Shown: positions 26,634 through 35,011 of the stretch, piece by piece
Layout of the letters: the number at the start of each line of letters is the position of its first letter
How positions within the stretch are numbered: the stretch's first letter is position 1
Assembly (NCBI GenBank): GCA_017396945.1
Contig: JAFQKI010000002.1
Coordinates: 50,531 to 114,530 of the forward strand
Reading direction: 5' to 3'
DNA: 64,000 bases
Source: Muribaculaceae bacterium
Lineage (GTDB): Bacteria > Bacteroidota > Bacteroidia > Bacteroidales > Muribaculaceae
The notes under the pieces: generated by a model
The model's input: only the letters and a program-made list of their open reading frames with translations
Databases searched by the model: none
What the model was told of the DNA's origin: nothing
Program-made: the position numbers and the translations under genes

Positions 26634-27839
26634 TCACTTTGTCGGAGAGAATATAACTATTCGGTTCCAATCATTGGTGCTATAAGGTTGAGTGTCGCTA
26701 CCCATTGCCTTTATTGACAATCGAGACGCCTTAATGCCATAGGTCTTAACAAGGATGTCATACACTTGTTGAGCGCGCTTCTTTGACAACTCCATGTTGT
26801 AGGTGCTTGAGCCGGTATTTTTATCGGCATAGCCCATAATCACCACTTTTTCATCGGGATTGGCCTTGAGCCATTGTGCCACGTTATAGACATTGACCAT
26901 CTCGGCATCGGTAATCATATAGGAGTCTATCGCGAAATGAACGGTTGACATCATTACTGCCCCGTCGGTCTCAGGACAATCAGGAATTACGATGTCGGGG
27001 CATGGCAACTGAGACTCAGCCTTTGCAAGAGCGGCGGCACACAACGCCAATTCACCTCTCATTTCATTTACCTGATTGTTAAGGGTGTTGATATACCCTA
27101 CATAATCACATGGATTGCAGTTTTTGAAATCAGAGCCGCCAATGTTATAAGTGATGCCACCGATTGCGGTTATATTAACATCAATAGGTTCGCCATAGGC
27201 ATAATTATTGAAATTATCGCCATAGAATTGGGCACGACCTTCGGCAAAGAAATCAACATACTTGGATAGCCTAAAACGGAATTGCAAACCGGCAGATACA
27301 GGCATCGTCCATGTATTTGGTTTATCGCCATAAGAGGTTCTTATGGCAGGTGTCCCATGATTAAAATCCCATGTATATGTAGCACCAAGCCCAACAAACG
27401 GCACGATGCTGAACACGCGATCGGTGTTTACACCACCAACAGAGTTAAACATATCCCACATCAAGTCAAAGTTGGCATTGACATATTTTGCTTTGCTATA
27501 CACCTGATTATCCCAATGTATCGCGCCATAAAGTCCACTGATGCGCCAACCCAAATAGGGAGACATCCACTTACCAAACCCGACATTATAGGCGGCTGTT
27601 ATGTGACGCTTGGCATCACCATCAGGGAGATAATTCTCAAGCATGGGTAAATTCATACCCGCCCCTATCTGGAGAAACCAATTATCACCACTTGTTGAGT
27701 AATAATGGTTATCACATGGCACAACCTCTGTGACAACCACATCCTCTTCCACATAATAAGTTTCCTGAGCTGACAATTCAGTGGCATAAAACATCCCTGT
27801 ACCACCAACAGCAACAATTGATAATAAAAACTTTTTCAT
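26634..27839 (-). CDS. OmpA-family outer membrane protein
   Basis: A 401-residue protein. A signal peptide (residues 1-24) is followed by an outer membrane barrel to about 240 (for example NWFLQIGAGMNLPM, WMSPYLGWRISGLYGAI, VDFFAEGRAQFYGDNF). A CNPCDYV linker and coiled region follow, then PCPDIVIPDCPE, and from about 290 an OmpA domain (VVIMGYADKNTGSSTYNMELSKKRAQ in part, with the peptidoglycan-binding Asp and Arg). It ties the outer membrane to the wall. It is a paralogue of the truncated protein at 1-975. A strong terminator follows. Confidence 0.9.
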   Translation of the reverse strand: MKKFLLSIVAVGGTGMFYATELSAQETYYVEEDVVVTEVVPCDNHYYSTSGDNWFLQIGAGMNLPMLENYLPDGDAKRHITAAYNVGFGKWMSPYLGWRISGLYGAIHWDNQVYSKAKYVNANFDLMWDMFNSVGGVNTDRVFSIVPFVGLGATYTWDFNHGTPAIRTSYGDKPNTWTMPVSAGLQFRFRLSKYVDFFAEGRAQFYGDNFNNYAYGEPIDVNITAIGGITYNIGGSDFKNCNPCDYVGYINTLNNQVNEMRGELALCAAALAKAESQLPCPDIVIPDCPETDGAVMMSTVHFAIDSYMITDAEMVNVYNVAQWLKANPDEKVVIMGYADKNTGSSTYNMELSKKRAQQVYDILVKTYGIKASRLSIKAMGSDTQPYSTNDWNRIVIFSPTK

Positions 27840-27950
27840 CTTGTCAGAAAATTTAATTAAACAAATTACTAATTATTCAATATATTCACATTATTCAATA
27901 GTTTTATCATCTTTATAACACAAGCATTATCGGCTTTGTTCAGCTTATTG

Positions 27951-27981
27951 TTGACTTTAATTTCAAGAATTATTATCTTTG
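27951..27981 (+). promoter_or_regulatory. Promoter of the LytM-like gene (28002)
   Basis: TTG (27951-27953), 20 bases, TATCTTTG (27974-27981). It lies inside the longest open frame but only 21 bases before the ATG at 28002, so that ATG is the likely start. Confidence 0.65.
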
Positions 27982-28001
27982 CATATCAAAAAAACGACAA
28001 G

Positions 28002-28817
28002 ATGCCAAAGTCACAATTCAAAACGCCCAAACGATTCCGATTAATGTTTGTCAACGACAACACATTTAACTCGGTATGGGAAATCAAAATGTCGCAAACC
28101 CGCGTTGTCATATCGATCATCGCAATCATTGTGGCAATCATAGGCATACTGACGGCACTATTTATGTACACCCCCATCAGAACTCTCCTACCCGGATATC
28201 TCGAAGGTGATTTAAGACAACAATATCAAAACGCCACAATGCGCATCGACAGTCTCACCACCTCAATGAATATCCATAATGCCTACCTCGACAATATCGT
28301 TGACATCATGAACGACGACATCGACACCGCGACTGTCAAGCATCAGGCATTAACATCAACGACCTCAATCGACTCAATTATTGGGGCAAGCGAACAAGAA
28401 AATCAATTTGCACGGCAGTTCAAAGAACGTGAGCGTTTCAACATCTCTGTGCTTTCTCCAATTGCGGCTGAAGGGATGACATTTTTCCCGCCCGCCAAGG
28501 ATGTTAAAACCTCATCAAGCAACGATGGCGTGACATTGACGTTAACCACCACATCCGACACCCCGATTTCAGCCACCTACCGCGGCATAGTAATAGATTG
28601 TTACCACACGCTCGAAAACGGATATACAATCATAATCCAACACCCCAACAATTTCATATCCCGATATTCAGGATTAAGCACATCGTTCACCCGCAAAGGC
28701 GCGACAGTCAACACCGGCAGTCGCATTGGCATGACCTATCAATCAAGCTACCCCATAACCTTTGAATTGTGGCACAACGGGACTCCTATCAACCCCACCA
28801 ACTATGTGGCATTTTAA
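28002..28817 (+). CDS. Degenerate LytM (M23-like) membrane protein, probably non-catalytic
   Basis: A 271-residue protein when started at ATG 28002. A basic cytoplasmic N-terminus precedes one transmembrane helix (about residues 35-58, VVISIIAIIVAIIGILTALF), then a coiled region and a C-terminal LytM fold from about 180 (YTIIIQHPNNFISRYSGLS, VNTGSRIGMT, ITFELWHNGTPINPTNYVAF). The zinc-site residues are lost: the His of the YAHLS-type motif is Gly (RYSGLS) and the HxH of HLHFE is Pro-x-Thr. It may act as a regulator like EnvC/NlpD-type LytM factors. The dxr promoter follows at once. Confidence 0.75.
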   Translation: MPKSQFKTPKRFRLMFVNDNTFNSVWEIKMSQTRVVISIIAIIVAIIGILTALFMYTPIRTLLPGYLEGDLRQQYQNATMRIDSLTTSMNIHNAYLDNIVDIMNDDIDTATVKHQALTSTTSIDSIIGASEQENQFARQFKERERFNISVLSPIAAEGMTFFPPAKDVKTSSSNDGVTLTLTTTSDTPISATYRGIVIDCYHTLENGYTIIIQHPNNFISRYSGLSTSFTRKGATVNTGSRIGMTYQSSYPITFELWHNGTPINPTNYVAF

Positions 28818-28837
28818 GCAATGTTAAGGTGATATTC

Positions 28838-28868
28838 TTGAATGAATAAAGAATTTACACTAATTTTG
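28838..28868 (+). promoter_or_regulatory. Promoter of dxr
   Basis: TTG (28838-28840), 20 bases, TAATTTTG (28861-28868). It overlaps the first codons of the longest dxr frame (ATG at 28842), indicating that translation begins downstream at the GTG 28902. Confidence 0.6.
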
Positions 28869-28901
28869 CACTTTAAATCTATAATCGACAGCAATCACAT
28901 T

Positions 28902-30068
28902 GTGAATCAGATAAAACAGATAGCCGTCTTAGGATCTACCGGGTCTATCGGAACTCAAACACTTGATATTATCGCACGCAATCCCGAACGATATCGTGCG
29001 AGCGTGCTTGTCGCAGGCTCTAACGTCGAGCAATTGATTGAGCAATCGTTGCGTTTCAAACCCGACTATGCCATCATAGCCGATGAGTCAAAATATCTTC
29101 AGTTAAAGGAGGCATTACAGCCAACCGGCATTAAAACCGCAAGCGGAAGCAAAGCCATAATCGACGCTATGACATTGCCACAAATCGACACTGTCGTCAC
29201 GGCAACGGTTGGATATAGCGGTTTGGAGCCATCAATAAGCGCAATCAAAGCGGGAAAAGATATTGCTCTCGCCAATAAAGAGACACTTGTTGTTGCTGGG
29301 GAATTAATCAACGGATTACTTGCCAAATCGGCATCAAAAGTAATTCCGGTTGACTCTGAACACTCGGCAATCTATCAGTGCTTAGTAGGCGAAGATCCCG
29401 ACACGATAAACCGCCTGATCATTACGGCATCGGGAGGTCCGTTCCGCACATTCTCAGCAGAGCAATTGGCACACGTGACCGCCAAAGACGCATTGCGACA
29501 CCCCAATTGGGACATGGGAGCAAAAATAACCATCGACTCAGCCACAATGCTTAACAAAGCGTTTGAAATAATTGAAGCCCGATGGCTGTTTAACATCGCA
29601 CCCGAAAAGATTGAAGCGGTAGTGCACCCCCAATCGATAGTACACTCAATGGTAGAGTTTACCGATGGTGCCATAAAAGCCCAACTCGGACTACCCGACA
29701 TGCACCTACCCATCAGCTATGCGTTGGGCAACGCCACTCGCATTCCCACCGGAGAACCGGCAATGTCACTCACAGACTATGCCTCACTCACATTTGAGAA
29801 ACCCGATGAAAATAAATTCCCTTGCATCACACTTGCCCAATATGCGCTCAAGCGAGGGGGCAATGCCGCTTGCATAATAAATGCCGCAAACGAAATCGCT
29901 GTTGACGCATTTTTGCACGACCGCATCGGATTTCTTGACATACATAGAATTATTTGTCAGTCACTTGATAAAATTGAGTTTATCTCGACTCCATCTTATG
30001 AAGACTACGTCAATACTAACACCGCGACACGCCAATATGCCATGTCGCTAATTAACAAAATCAATTAA
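28902..30068 (+). CDS. dxr: 1-deoxy-D-xylulose 5-phosphate reductoisomerase
   Basis: The second enzyme of the MEP isoprenoid pathway, converting DXP to 2-C-methylerythritol 4-phosphate with NADPH; target of fosmidomycin. The Rossmann loop GSTGSIGTQTLD opens the protein, LANKETLVVAGE lies near 125, and the metal and substrate residues are in PVDSEHSAIYQ and SGGPFR (about 148-190). I start at GTG 28902 (388 residues, the usual length), since a promoter covers the ATG at 28842. Its TAA overlaps the ATG of rseP (TAATG), so the two are translationally coupled. Confidence 0.92.
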   Translation: MNQIKQIAVLGSTGSIGTQTLDIIARNPERYRASVLVAGSNVEQLIEQSLRFKPDYAIIADESKYLQLKEALQPTGIKTASGSKAIIDAMTLPQIDTVVTATVGYSGLEPSISAIKAGKDIALANKETLVVAGELINGLLAKSASKVIPVDSEHSAIYQCLVGEDPDTINRLIITASGGPFRTFSAEQLAHVTAKDALRHPNWDMGAKITIDSATMLNKAFEIIEARWLFNIAPEKIEAVVHPQSIVHSMVEFTDGAIKAQLGLPDMHLPISYALGNATRIPTGEPAMSLTDYASLTFEKPDENKFPCITLAQYALKRGGNAACIINAANEIAVDAFLHDRIGFLDIHRIICQSLDKIEFISTPSYEDYVNTNTATRQYAMSLINKIN

Positions 30069-31522
30069 TGGAAGTATTTTTTCTCAAAGCCGGTCAACTT
30101 GTTGCCGCACTATCACTCCTGGTTGTCATTCACGAATTTGGGCACTACTTGTTTGCCCGCATCTTTGGCATCAGAGTCAATAAGTTCTTTTTATTTTTCA
30201 ACCCATGGTTTTATCTTGTAAAATATAACCCCAAGACCCGAAAATGGTCTTTCTTCAAAGATAAAACCGATAAAAAAGTCGGCATCGAAGAAGCCGCAAA
30301 AAATTCAAATGTAGAGGATGTTATCACAGAGACATCAACAAAAGAGCCTATTACAGTCGAAAAAGCGACTTGGCGCGATACCGAATATGGCGTAGGTTGG
30401 TTGCCTCTCGGCGGATATGTACAAATAGCCGGGATGATTGATGAGACCCAAGACGCATCACAACTCTCAAAAGAACCGCAATCGTGGGAGTTCCGCGCCA
30501 AACCGGCATGGCAACGATTACTTGTCATGGTGGGCGGTGTACTTTTCAATTTCATTCTCGCCATTCTCATTTATGCAGGCATTGTATTCTGTTGGGGAGA
30601 ACAGACAATCCAATATGAGAACGCTACTGCCGGAGTAGAATTTGTTGACACTGCCAAGAAAGTCGGATTTCAAGATGGCGACATTCCATTATATGCCGAC
30701 GGACAAAAAATCTACGCAGCCAATCGCAACCACCGCATGATGATGGTAAATGCCGACACAGTAACCGTGTTGCGAAATGGCGAACAGGTCAACATCGCAA
30801 TCCCCGACAACTTTATGACTCAACTCAACGAGGAAGAAGGGTTCTTTGGATACCGACTACCTGTTTATGTTGCGACCTTAAGCCCCGGAGAGCCTGCCGA
30901 AAAAGCTGGGCTAAAAGAAGGGGATCACCTTATAGCCGTTGGAGAGGTTGCCACTCCATCTTTCACCCAATTTGCTCCTGAATTAGAGAAATATAAAAAT
31001 CAAGAGGTAACACTGACTATAGTCAGAGGCAATGACACAATTCAAACAAATGTCACCCCAAACGGAAGCGGAAAAATCGGAATAGGTTTAGCTCCCATTA
31101 CCGACATCTACCCTGTTGAGAACATCGAATATGGTTTCTTTGAATCATTTCCCAAGGGTTGGGAAGTCGGCACCGAAACGCTCGTAAGCTATGTGACGTC
31201 ATTAAAAGCGTTGTTTGAACCGGAAGGCGCACAACAACTTGGCGGTTTTGGCGCAATCGGCAGCATATTCCCCGAAAGTTGGAATTGGCGAGCATTCTGG
31301 GAAATAACCGCACTACTATCGGTGATACTCGCATTCATGAACATCTTACCGATTCCGGCACTTGATGGCGGTCATGTATTATTCTTGTTATATGAGATAA
31401 TCACTCGTCGCAAACCAAATGAAAAATTCCTTGAGCGTGCCCAAATGATTGGTATGTTCTTGCTATTTGCGTTGCTGATTTATGCCAACGCCAACGACAT
31501 CTATCGTTTCTTTTTTAAATAA
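30068..31522 (+). CDS. rseP: Site-2 intramembrane protease RseP
   Basis: A 484-residue inner membrane metalloprotease of family M50, which cleaves anti-sigma factors or signal peptides within the membrane. The zinc site H22-EFG-H26 lies in the first helix (VVIHEFGHYLFA) and the third ligand Asp is in ILPIPALDGGHVLF near 430. PDZ-like domains fill about 170-340, with LSPGEPAEKAGLKEGDHLIAV the clearest one. An insertion of about 45 residues after residue 50 (KTRKWSFFKDKTDKK) is, as far as I know, usual in Bacteroidota. Coupled to dxr by TAATG overlap. Confidence 0.92.
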   Translation: MEVFFLKAGQLVAALSLLVVIHEFGHYLFARIFGIRVNKFFLFFNPWFYLVKYNPKTRKWSFFKDKTDKKVGIEEAAKNSNVEDVITETSTKEPITVEKATWRDTEYGVGWLPLGGYVQIAGMIDETQDASQLSKEPQSWEFRAKPAWQRLLVMVGGVLFNFILAILIYAGIVFCWGEQTIQYENATAGVEFVDTAKKVGFQDGDIPLYADGQKIYAANRNHRMMMVNADTVTVLRNGEQVNIAIPDNFMTQLNEEEGFFGYRLPVYVATLSPGEPAEKAGLKEGDHLIAVGEVATPSFTQFAPELEKYKNQEVTLTIVRGNDTIQTNVTPNGSGKIGIGLAPITDIYPVENIEYGFFESFPKGWEVGTETLVSYVTSLKALFEPEGAQQLGGFGAIGSIFPESWNWRAFWEITALLSVILAFMNILPIPALDGGHVLFLLYEIITRRKPNEKFLERAQMIGMFLLFALLIYANANDIYRFFFK

Positions 31523-31530
31523 TCAACACA

Positions 31531-32715
31531 ATGAGCTATCCCAATATAATACTACGCCGAGGCAAAGAAGAGTCATTGGACCGTTTCCACCCATGGGTAT
31601 TTTCAGGTGCGATATACTCATTGCCTGAGAATTTAGAGGAAGGAGACATCGTCAATGTTATAACACATGACGGACGGCACATAGGCGTTGGGCACTATCA
31701 AATAGGCAGCATTGCCGTGCGTTTACTTCATTTTGGAGAAACCACTATCAACGAGCAATTTTTCAATGACCGCTTGACTCAAGCACTCAAATTGCGCAAA
31801 GCCTTAAACCTCGACAGAGACGATAATACCGCATATCGCCTTGTACATGGCGAAGGGGACTTCCTACCCGGACTTATTGTTGACATCTATGGCAACACAG
31901 CCGTAGTTCAAGCCCACTCACCCGGTATGCACTTCGCTCGCGAAACAATCGCCAACGCACTCGTTAAGCTATCGGATATTGAGATTAAAAACGTATATTA
32001 TAAATCGGAAACGACTTTACCTTATAAGGCTCAACTTGACCCTCAAAATCAATACTTGATTGGAGGATTTGAGACAAACATAGCTATCGAAAACGGGTTG
32101 AAATTCCATGTAGATTGGCTTAAAGGTCAAAAAACCGGTTTCTTTGTCGATCAACGCGACAACCGCTCTCTGTTGGAGCACTACTCCAAAGGTCGTAAAG
32201 TATTAAACATGTTTTGCTATACAGGCGGGTTCTCGTTTTATGCAATGAGAGGCGGAGCCGAGTTGGTTCACTCTGTTGATAGTTCGGCAAAAGCAATCAC
32301 ACTCACAAATGCCAATGTTGAGTTGAATTTTCCCGGCGATAATCGCCACCAAGCATTTGCCCAAGACGCATTTAAATTCCTTGATGGCATAGGCAACAAC
32401 GACTATGACTTAATCATTCTCGACCCGCCGGCATTTGCCAAACATCGCAGTGCGTTGAAAAATGCCTTACGTGGATATCAACGATTAAACGCCAAAGCGT
32501 TTGAAAAAATCTCATCGGGAGGATTGCTATTCACATTCTCATGCTCACAAGCCGTCAATAAAGACCAATTCCGTCTTGCGGTATTCTCTGCCGCAGCACA
32601 AACAGGTCGCAAAGTGAGGATTTTACATCAACTCACCCAACCATCAGATCACCCGATAAACATTTATCATCCCGAAGGCGAATATCTGAAAGGATTAATT
32701 CTATATGTTGAATAA
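31531..32715 (+). CDS. RlmI-like class I SAM-dependent rRNA methyltransferase
   Basis: A 394-residue protein. An N-terminal PUA domain (about 1-80, HPWVFSGAIYSLP and GDIVNVI) binds RNA. The methyltransferase part has FFVDQRDNR near 200, the SAM loop LNMFCYTGGFSFYAMRGGA near 225, acidic VDSS and the catalytic-region motif LILDPPAFAKH near 295. The layout matches RlmI, which methylates 23S rRNA cytosine C5; the exact target nucleotide in this lineage is not known. It lies 8 bases after rseP and 17 bases before the DPP III gene. Confidence 0.87.
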   Translation: MSYPNIILRRGKEESLDRFHPWVFSGAIYSLPENLEEGDIVNVITHDGRHIGVGHYQIGSIAVRLLHFGETTINEQFFNDRLTQALKLRKALNLDRDDNTAYRLVHGEGDFLPGLIVDIYGNTAVVQAHSPGMHFARETIANALVKLSDIEIKNVYYKSETTLPYKAQLDPQNQYLIGGFETNIAIENGLKFHVDWLKGQKTGFFVDQRDNRSLLEHYSKGRKVLNMFCYTGGFSFYAMRGGAELVHSVDSSAKAITLTNANVELNFPGDNRHQAFAQDAFKFLDGIGNNDYDLIILDPPAFAKHRSALKNALRGYQRLNAKAFEKISSGGLLFTFSCSQAVNKDQFRLAVFSAAAQTGRKVRILHQLTQPSDHPINIYHPEGEYLKGLILYVE

Positions 32716-32732
32716 TATAATATCTATACATC

Positions 32733-34754
32733 ATGTCTATTATATCTAAAATTTTGCCAAGTGCTGTAATAGCACTTACGTTATCATCAAACGCCATGGC
32801 TACAAATCAAAACGACAATTTCAATTACGTGGTTGACCGCTTCGCCGATATCGAAGTGCTACGCTACAAAGTTCCCGGATTTGAACAACTCTCACTCCAA
32901 CAAAAGCAACTCATTTATCATCTCACAGAAGCGGCAATCACCGGTCGCGACATCATTTGGGATCAAAACTGCAAGTACAATCTTGAGTTACGCTCATTGC
33001 TTGAAAATATCTACCTTAACTATAAGGGAGATCGCGACAATGACGATTTTAAAGCATTTGAGACATACTTGAAACAAGTGTGGTTTGCCAACGGGGTACA
33101 TCACCACTATTCAATGGACAAATTCCGTCCTGCGTTTTCTCAAAAATTCTTCAAAAAACAAGTTGAGGCATTGCCCGAAGCACAACAACCTCAAAACATC
33201 GAAGTCTTGACTCAACTCATTTTCGATCCGGAGTTTATGCCTAAACGCGTAAACCAAGCCGAAGGCGAAGACCTTATAGTGACATCGGCTTGCAACCTCT
33301 ATGACGGCGTTACCCAAGCTGAAGTCGAAGAATACTATGCAAAGTTGAAATCGCCTAATGACACTACACCCATATCTTATGGTCTAAACACTCGTTTGAC
33401 CAAAATCGATGGTGTTGTAACAGAACAAACATACGAGCTCGGCGGATTATATTCCGATGCCATTCAACGAATAATCAATCACCTATTCCAAGCATCACAC
33501 CTTGCCGAAAATGAGCATCAAAAAAAGGTTATCATGTCGTTAATTGAATACTACAAGTCTGGTAACCTACGCACTTTTGATGAATACTCAATTCTATGGG
33601 TAAACGATACTCAATCCCAAGTTGACTTCATCAATGGTTTTATTGAGAGCTATGGCGACCCACTCGGCATGACCGGAGCATGGGAATCTATAGTAAACTT
33701 CAAAAACATTGAAGCGTCACAACGCACCGAGATTATAAGTGACAACGCACAATGGTTTGAAGACAACTCCCCTATCGACCCACGCTTCCGCAAAGCCGAA
33801 GTTAAAGGAGTTTCTGCCAAAGTAATCACAGCCGCAATCCTTGCCGGTGACGCCTATCCCGCTACTCCTATCGGCATCAACCTACCCAACGCCAACTGGA
33901 TACGCGCTCAACATGGCTCTAAATCAGTAACAATTGAAAATATCACCCAAGCCTATGACGAAGCATCGCATGGCAACGGCTTTAATGAAGAGTTTGTGAT
34001 TGATGACTATACTCGCGACTTGATGAACCGCTACTTGTTCATCACCGATAATCTTCATACCGACCTTCACGAGTGTCTTGGACATGGTTCCGGCCAATTA
34101 CTCCCCGGTGTTGATCCCGATGCCCTCAAAGCCCATGGCTCAACTCTTGAAGAAACTCGCGCCGACCTCTTTGCTCTCTACTATCTTGCCGACCCCAAAT
34201 TGGTAGAACTCGGTTTGCTCGATAATCCCGATGCCTATAAAGCCGAATACTATAAATACATCCTCAACGGCATGATGACACAACTCATGCGCATCGAACC
34301 CGGCAAAGATGTAGAAGAAGCCCACATGCGCAACCGCAAGTTGATCGCAGAATGGGCATACGAAATGGGTAAAGCTGAAAACGTAATCGAACTTGTTGAA
34401 ATCAACGGCAAACATTTCATCAAAATCAACGATTACGACAAGTTGCGTGACATTTTTGCTCAACAGCTTTTTGAAATTCAACGCATCAAGAGCGAAGGTG
34501 ATTATGAAGCCGGACGTGAACTTGTGGAAAAATATGCGGTGAAAGTTGACCCAGCCATTCACAATGAAGTGCTTGAAAGATACTCACATCTTAACATCGC
34601 ACCTTACAAAGGATTTGTAAATCCTACATATACACTTGTGATTGAAGAAAAAGATGATGAAGCTGTTGTTGTTGATGTAAAAATAACTCATGGAGAAGAC
34701 TTTATCAACCAAATGCTACGTTATTCTCGTGACTATTCACCATTGACAAAGTAA
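32733..34754 (+). CDS. Dipeptidyl peptidase III (family M49)
   Basis: A 673-residue zinc metallopeptidase that removes dipeptides from the N-terminus of oligopeptides. The zinc site H446-ECLG-H451 (LHECLGHGSG) is followed by EETRAD at 473-478, whose second Glu (E474) supplies the third ligand; both match the M49 pattern. Length is near the characterised Bacteroides thetaiotaomicron enzyme. An N-terminal hydrophobic segment (SAVIALTLSSNAMA) looks like a signal peptide, suggesting a periplasmic location. Some databases label such proteins dihydrofolate reductase, which the sequence does not support. A terminator follows. Confidence 0.9.
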   Translation: MSIISKILPSAVIALTLSSNAMATNQNDNFNYVVDRFADIEVLRYKVPGFEQLSLQQKQLIYHLTEAAITGRDIIWDQNCKYNLELRSLLENIYLNYKGDRDNDDFKAFETYLKQVWFANGVHHHYSMDKFRPAFSQKFFKKQVEALPEAQQPQNIEVLTQLIFDPEFMPKRVNQAEGEDLIVTSACNLYDGVTQAEVEEYYAKLKSPNDTTPISYGLNTRLTKIDGVVTEQTYELGGLYSDAIQRIINHLFQASHLAENEHQKKVIMSLIEYYKSGNLRTFDEYSILWVNDTQSQVDFINGFIESYGDPLGMTGAWESIVNFKNIEASQRTEIISDNAQWFEDNSPIDPRFRKAEVKGVSAKVITAAILAGDAYPATPIGINLPNANWIRAQHGSKSVTIENITQAYDEASHGNGFNEEFVIDDYTRDLMNRYLFITDNLHTDLHECLGHGSGQLLPGVDPDALKAHGSTLEETRADLFALYYLADPKLVELGLLDNPDAYKAEYYKYILNGMMTQLMRIEPGKDVEEAHMRNRKLIAEWAYEMGKAENVIELVEINGKHFIKINDYDKLRDIFAQQLFEIQRIKSEGDYEAGRELVEKYAVKVDPAIHNEVLERYSHLNIAPYKGFVNPTYTLVIEEKDDEAVVVDVKITHGEDFINQMLRYSRDYSPLTK

Positions 34755-34791
34755 GACAAATTTACTTTTTAATTGCAATTTGTCATTTTTT
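34755..34791 (+). terminator. Intrinsic terminator after the DPP III gene
   Basis: Arms GACAAATT (34755-34762) and AATTTGTC (34777-34784) followed by ATTTTTT. It begins right after the DPP III stop and separates that transcription unit from the aromatic operon. Confidence 0.7.
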
Positions 34792-34803
34792 CAATGATTT
34801 TCA

Positions 34804-34833
34804 TTGTAAATTAAAAACAAATTACTACTTTTG
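34804..34833 (+). promoter_or_regulatory. Promoter of the aromatic amino acid operon
   Basis: TTG (34804-34806), 19 bases, TACTTTTG (34826-34833). Transcription would begin near 34840, about 14 bases before the leader peptide ATG. Confidence 0.7.
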
Positions 34834-34853
34834 CAACACAATAGTAAAAAGCT

Positions 34854-34931
34854 ATGACTCGATTTTACGCATATTATTATTTCTTTTATTTTTATTTTGC
34901 AAAGAATAAAAACGGGATTTTGTGTGCGTAA
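34854..34931 (+). CDS. Phe/Tyr leader peptide (attenuation control)
   Basis: A 25-codon open frame from ATG 34854 to TAA 34929-34931. Residues 1-15 read MTRFYAYYYFFYFYF and residues 16-25 AKNKNGILCA. Eleven of the twelve codons 4-15 encode Phe (5) or Tyr (6). A ribosome short of charged tRNA-Phe or tRNA-Tyr would stall here. The last codons contain RNA segment 1 (34912-34923), which pairs with segment 2 (34960-34971) and so prevents the terminator. A promoter lies just upstream and the genes for Phe and Tyr synthesis follow. Homology to a named leader is not claimed; the call rests on sequence logic. Confidence 0.88.
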   Translation: MTRFYAYYYFFYFYFAKNKNGILCA

Positions 34932-34971
34932 CATATAAAGTTGAATGATTAACAAAAATATAAAATCCCGT
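34912..34971 (+). promoter_or_regulatory. Antiterminator hairpin of the aromatic operon leader
   Basis: Segment 1, ACGGGATTTTGT at 34912-34923, can pair over 12 bases (one G-U) with ATAAAATCCCGT at 34960-34971. Segment 2 is also the left arm of the terminator, so the two structures exclude each other. A ribosome held at the aromatic codons leaves segment 1 free; one that reaches the leader stop covers it. Confidence 0.8.
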
Positions 34972-34993
34972 ATTACAAGATACGGGATTTTTT
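34962..34993 (+). terminator. Attenuator (intrinsic terminator) of the aromatic operon
   Basis: A perfect 12-bp stem, AAAATCCCGTAT (34962-34973) with ATACGGGATTTT (34980-34991), a 6-base loop and a run of six T ending at 34993. It ends 18 bases before the pheA ATG, with no gene between it and the leader, so it serves to stop transcription before the operon. Confidence 0.9.
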
Positions 34994-35011
34994 ATTAAAC
35001 AGATTTATGAT

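Noticed and set aside
28842-28901. N-terminal extension of dxr from ATG 28842
   Set aside because: A full promoter match lies over it, and the extra 20 residues do not belong to the family.
32733-34754. Dihydrofolate reductase label often seen for this family
   Set aside because: The HEXXGH and EExRAD zinc motifs and the length show an M49 dipeptidyl peptidase.
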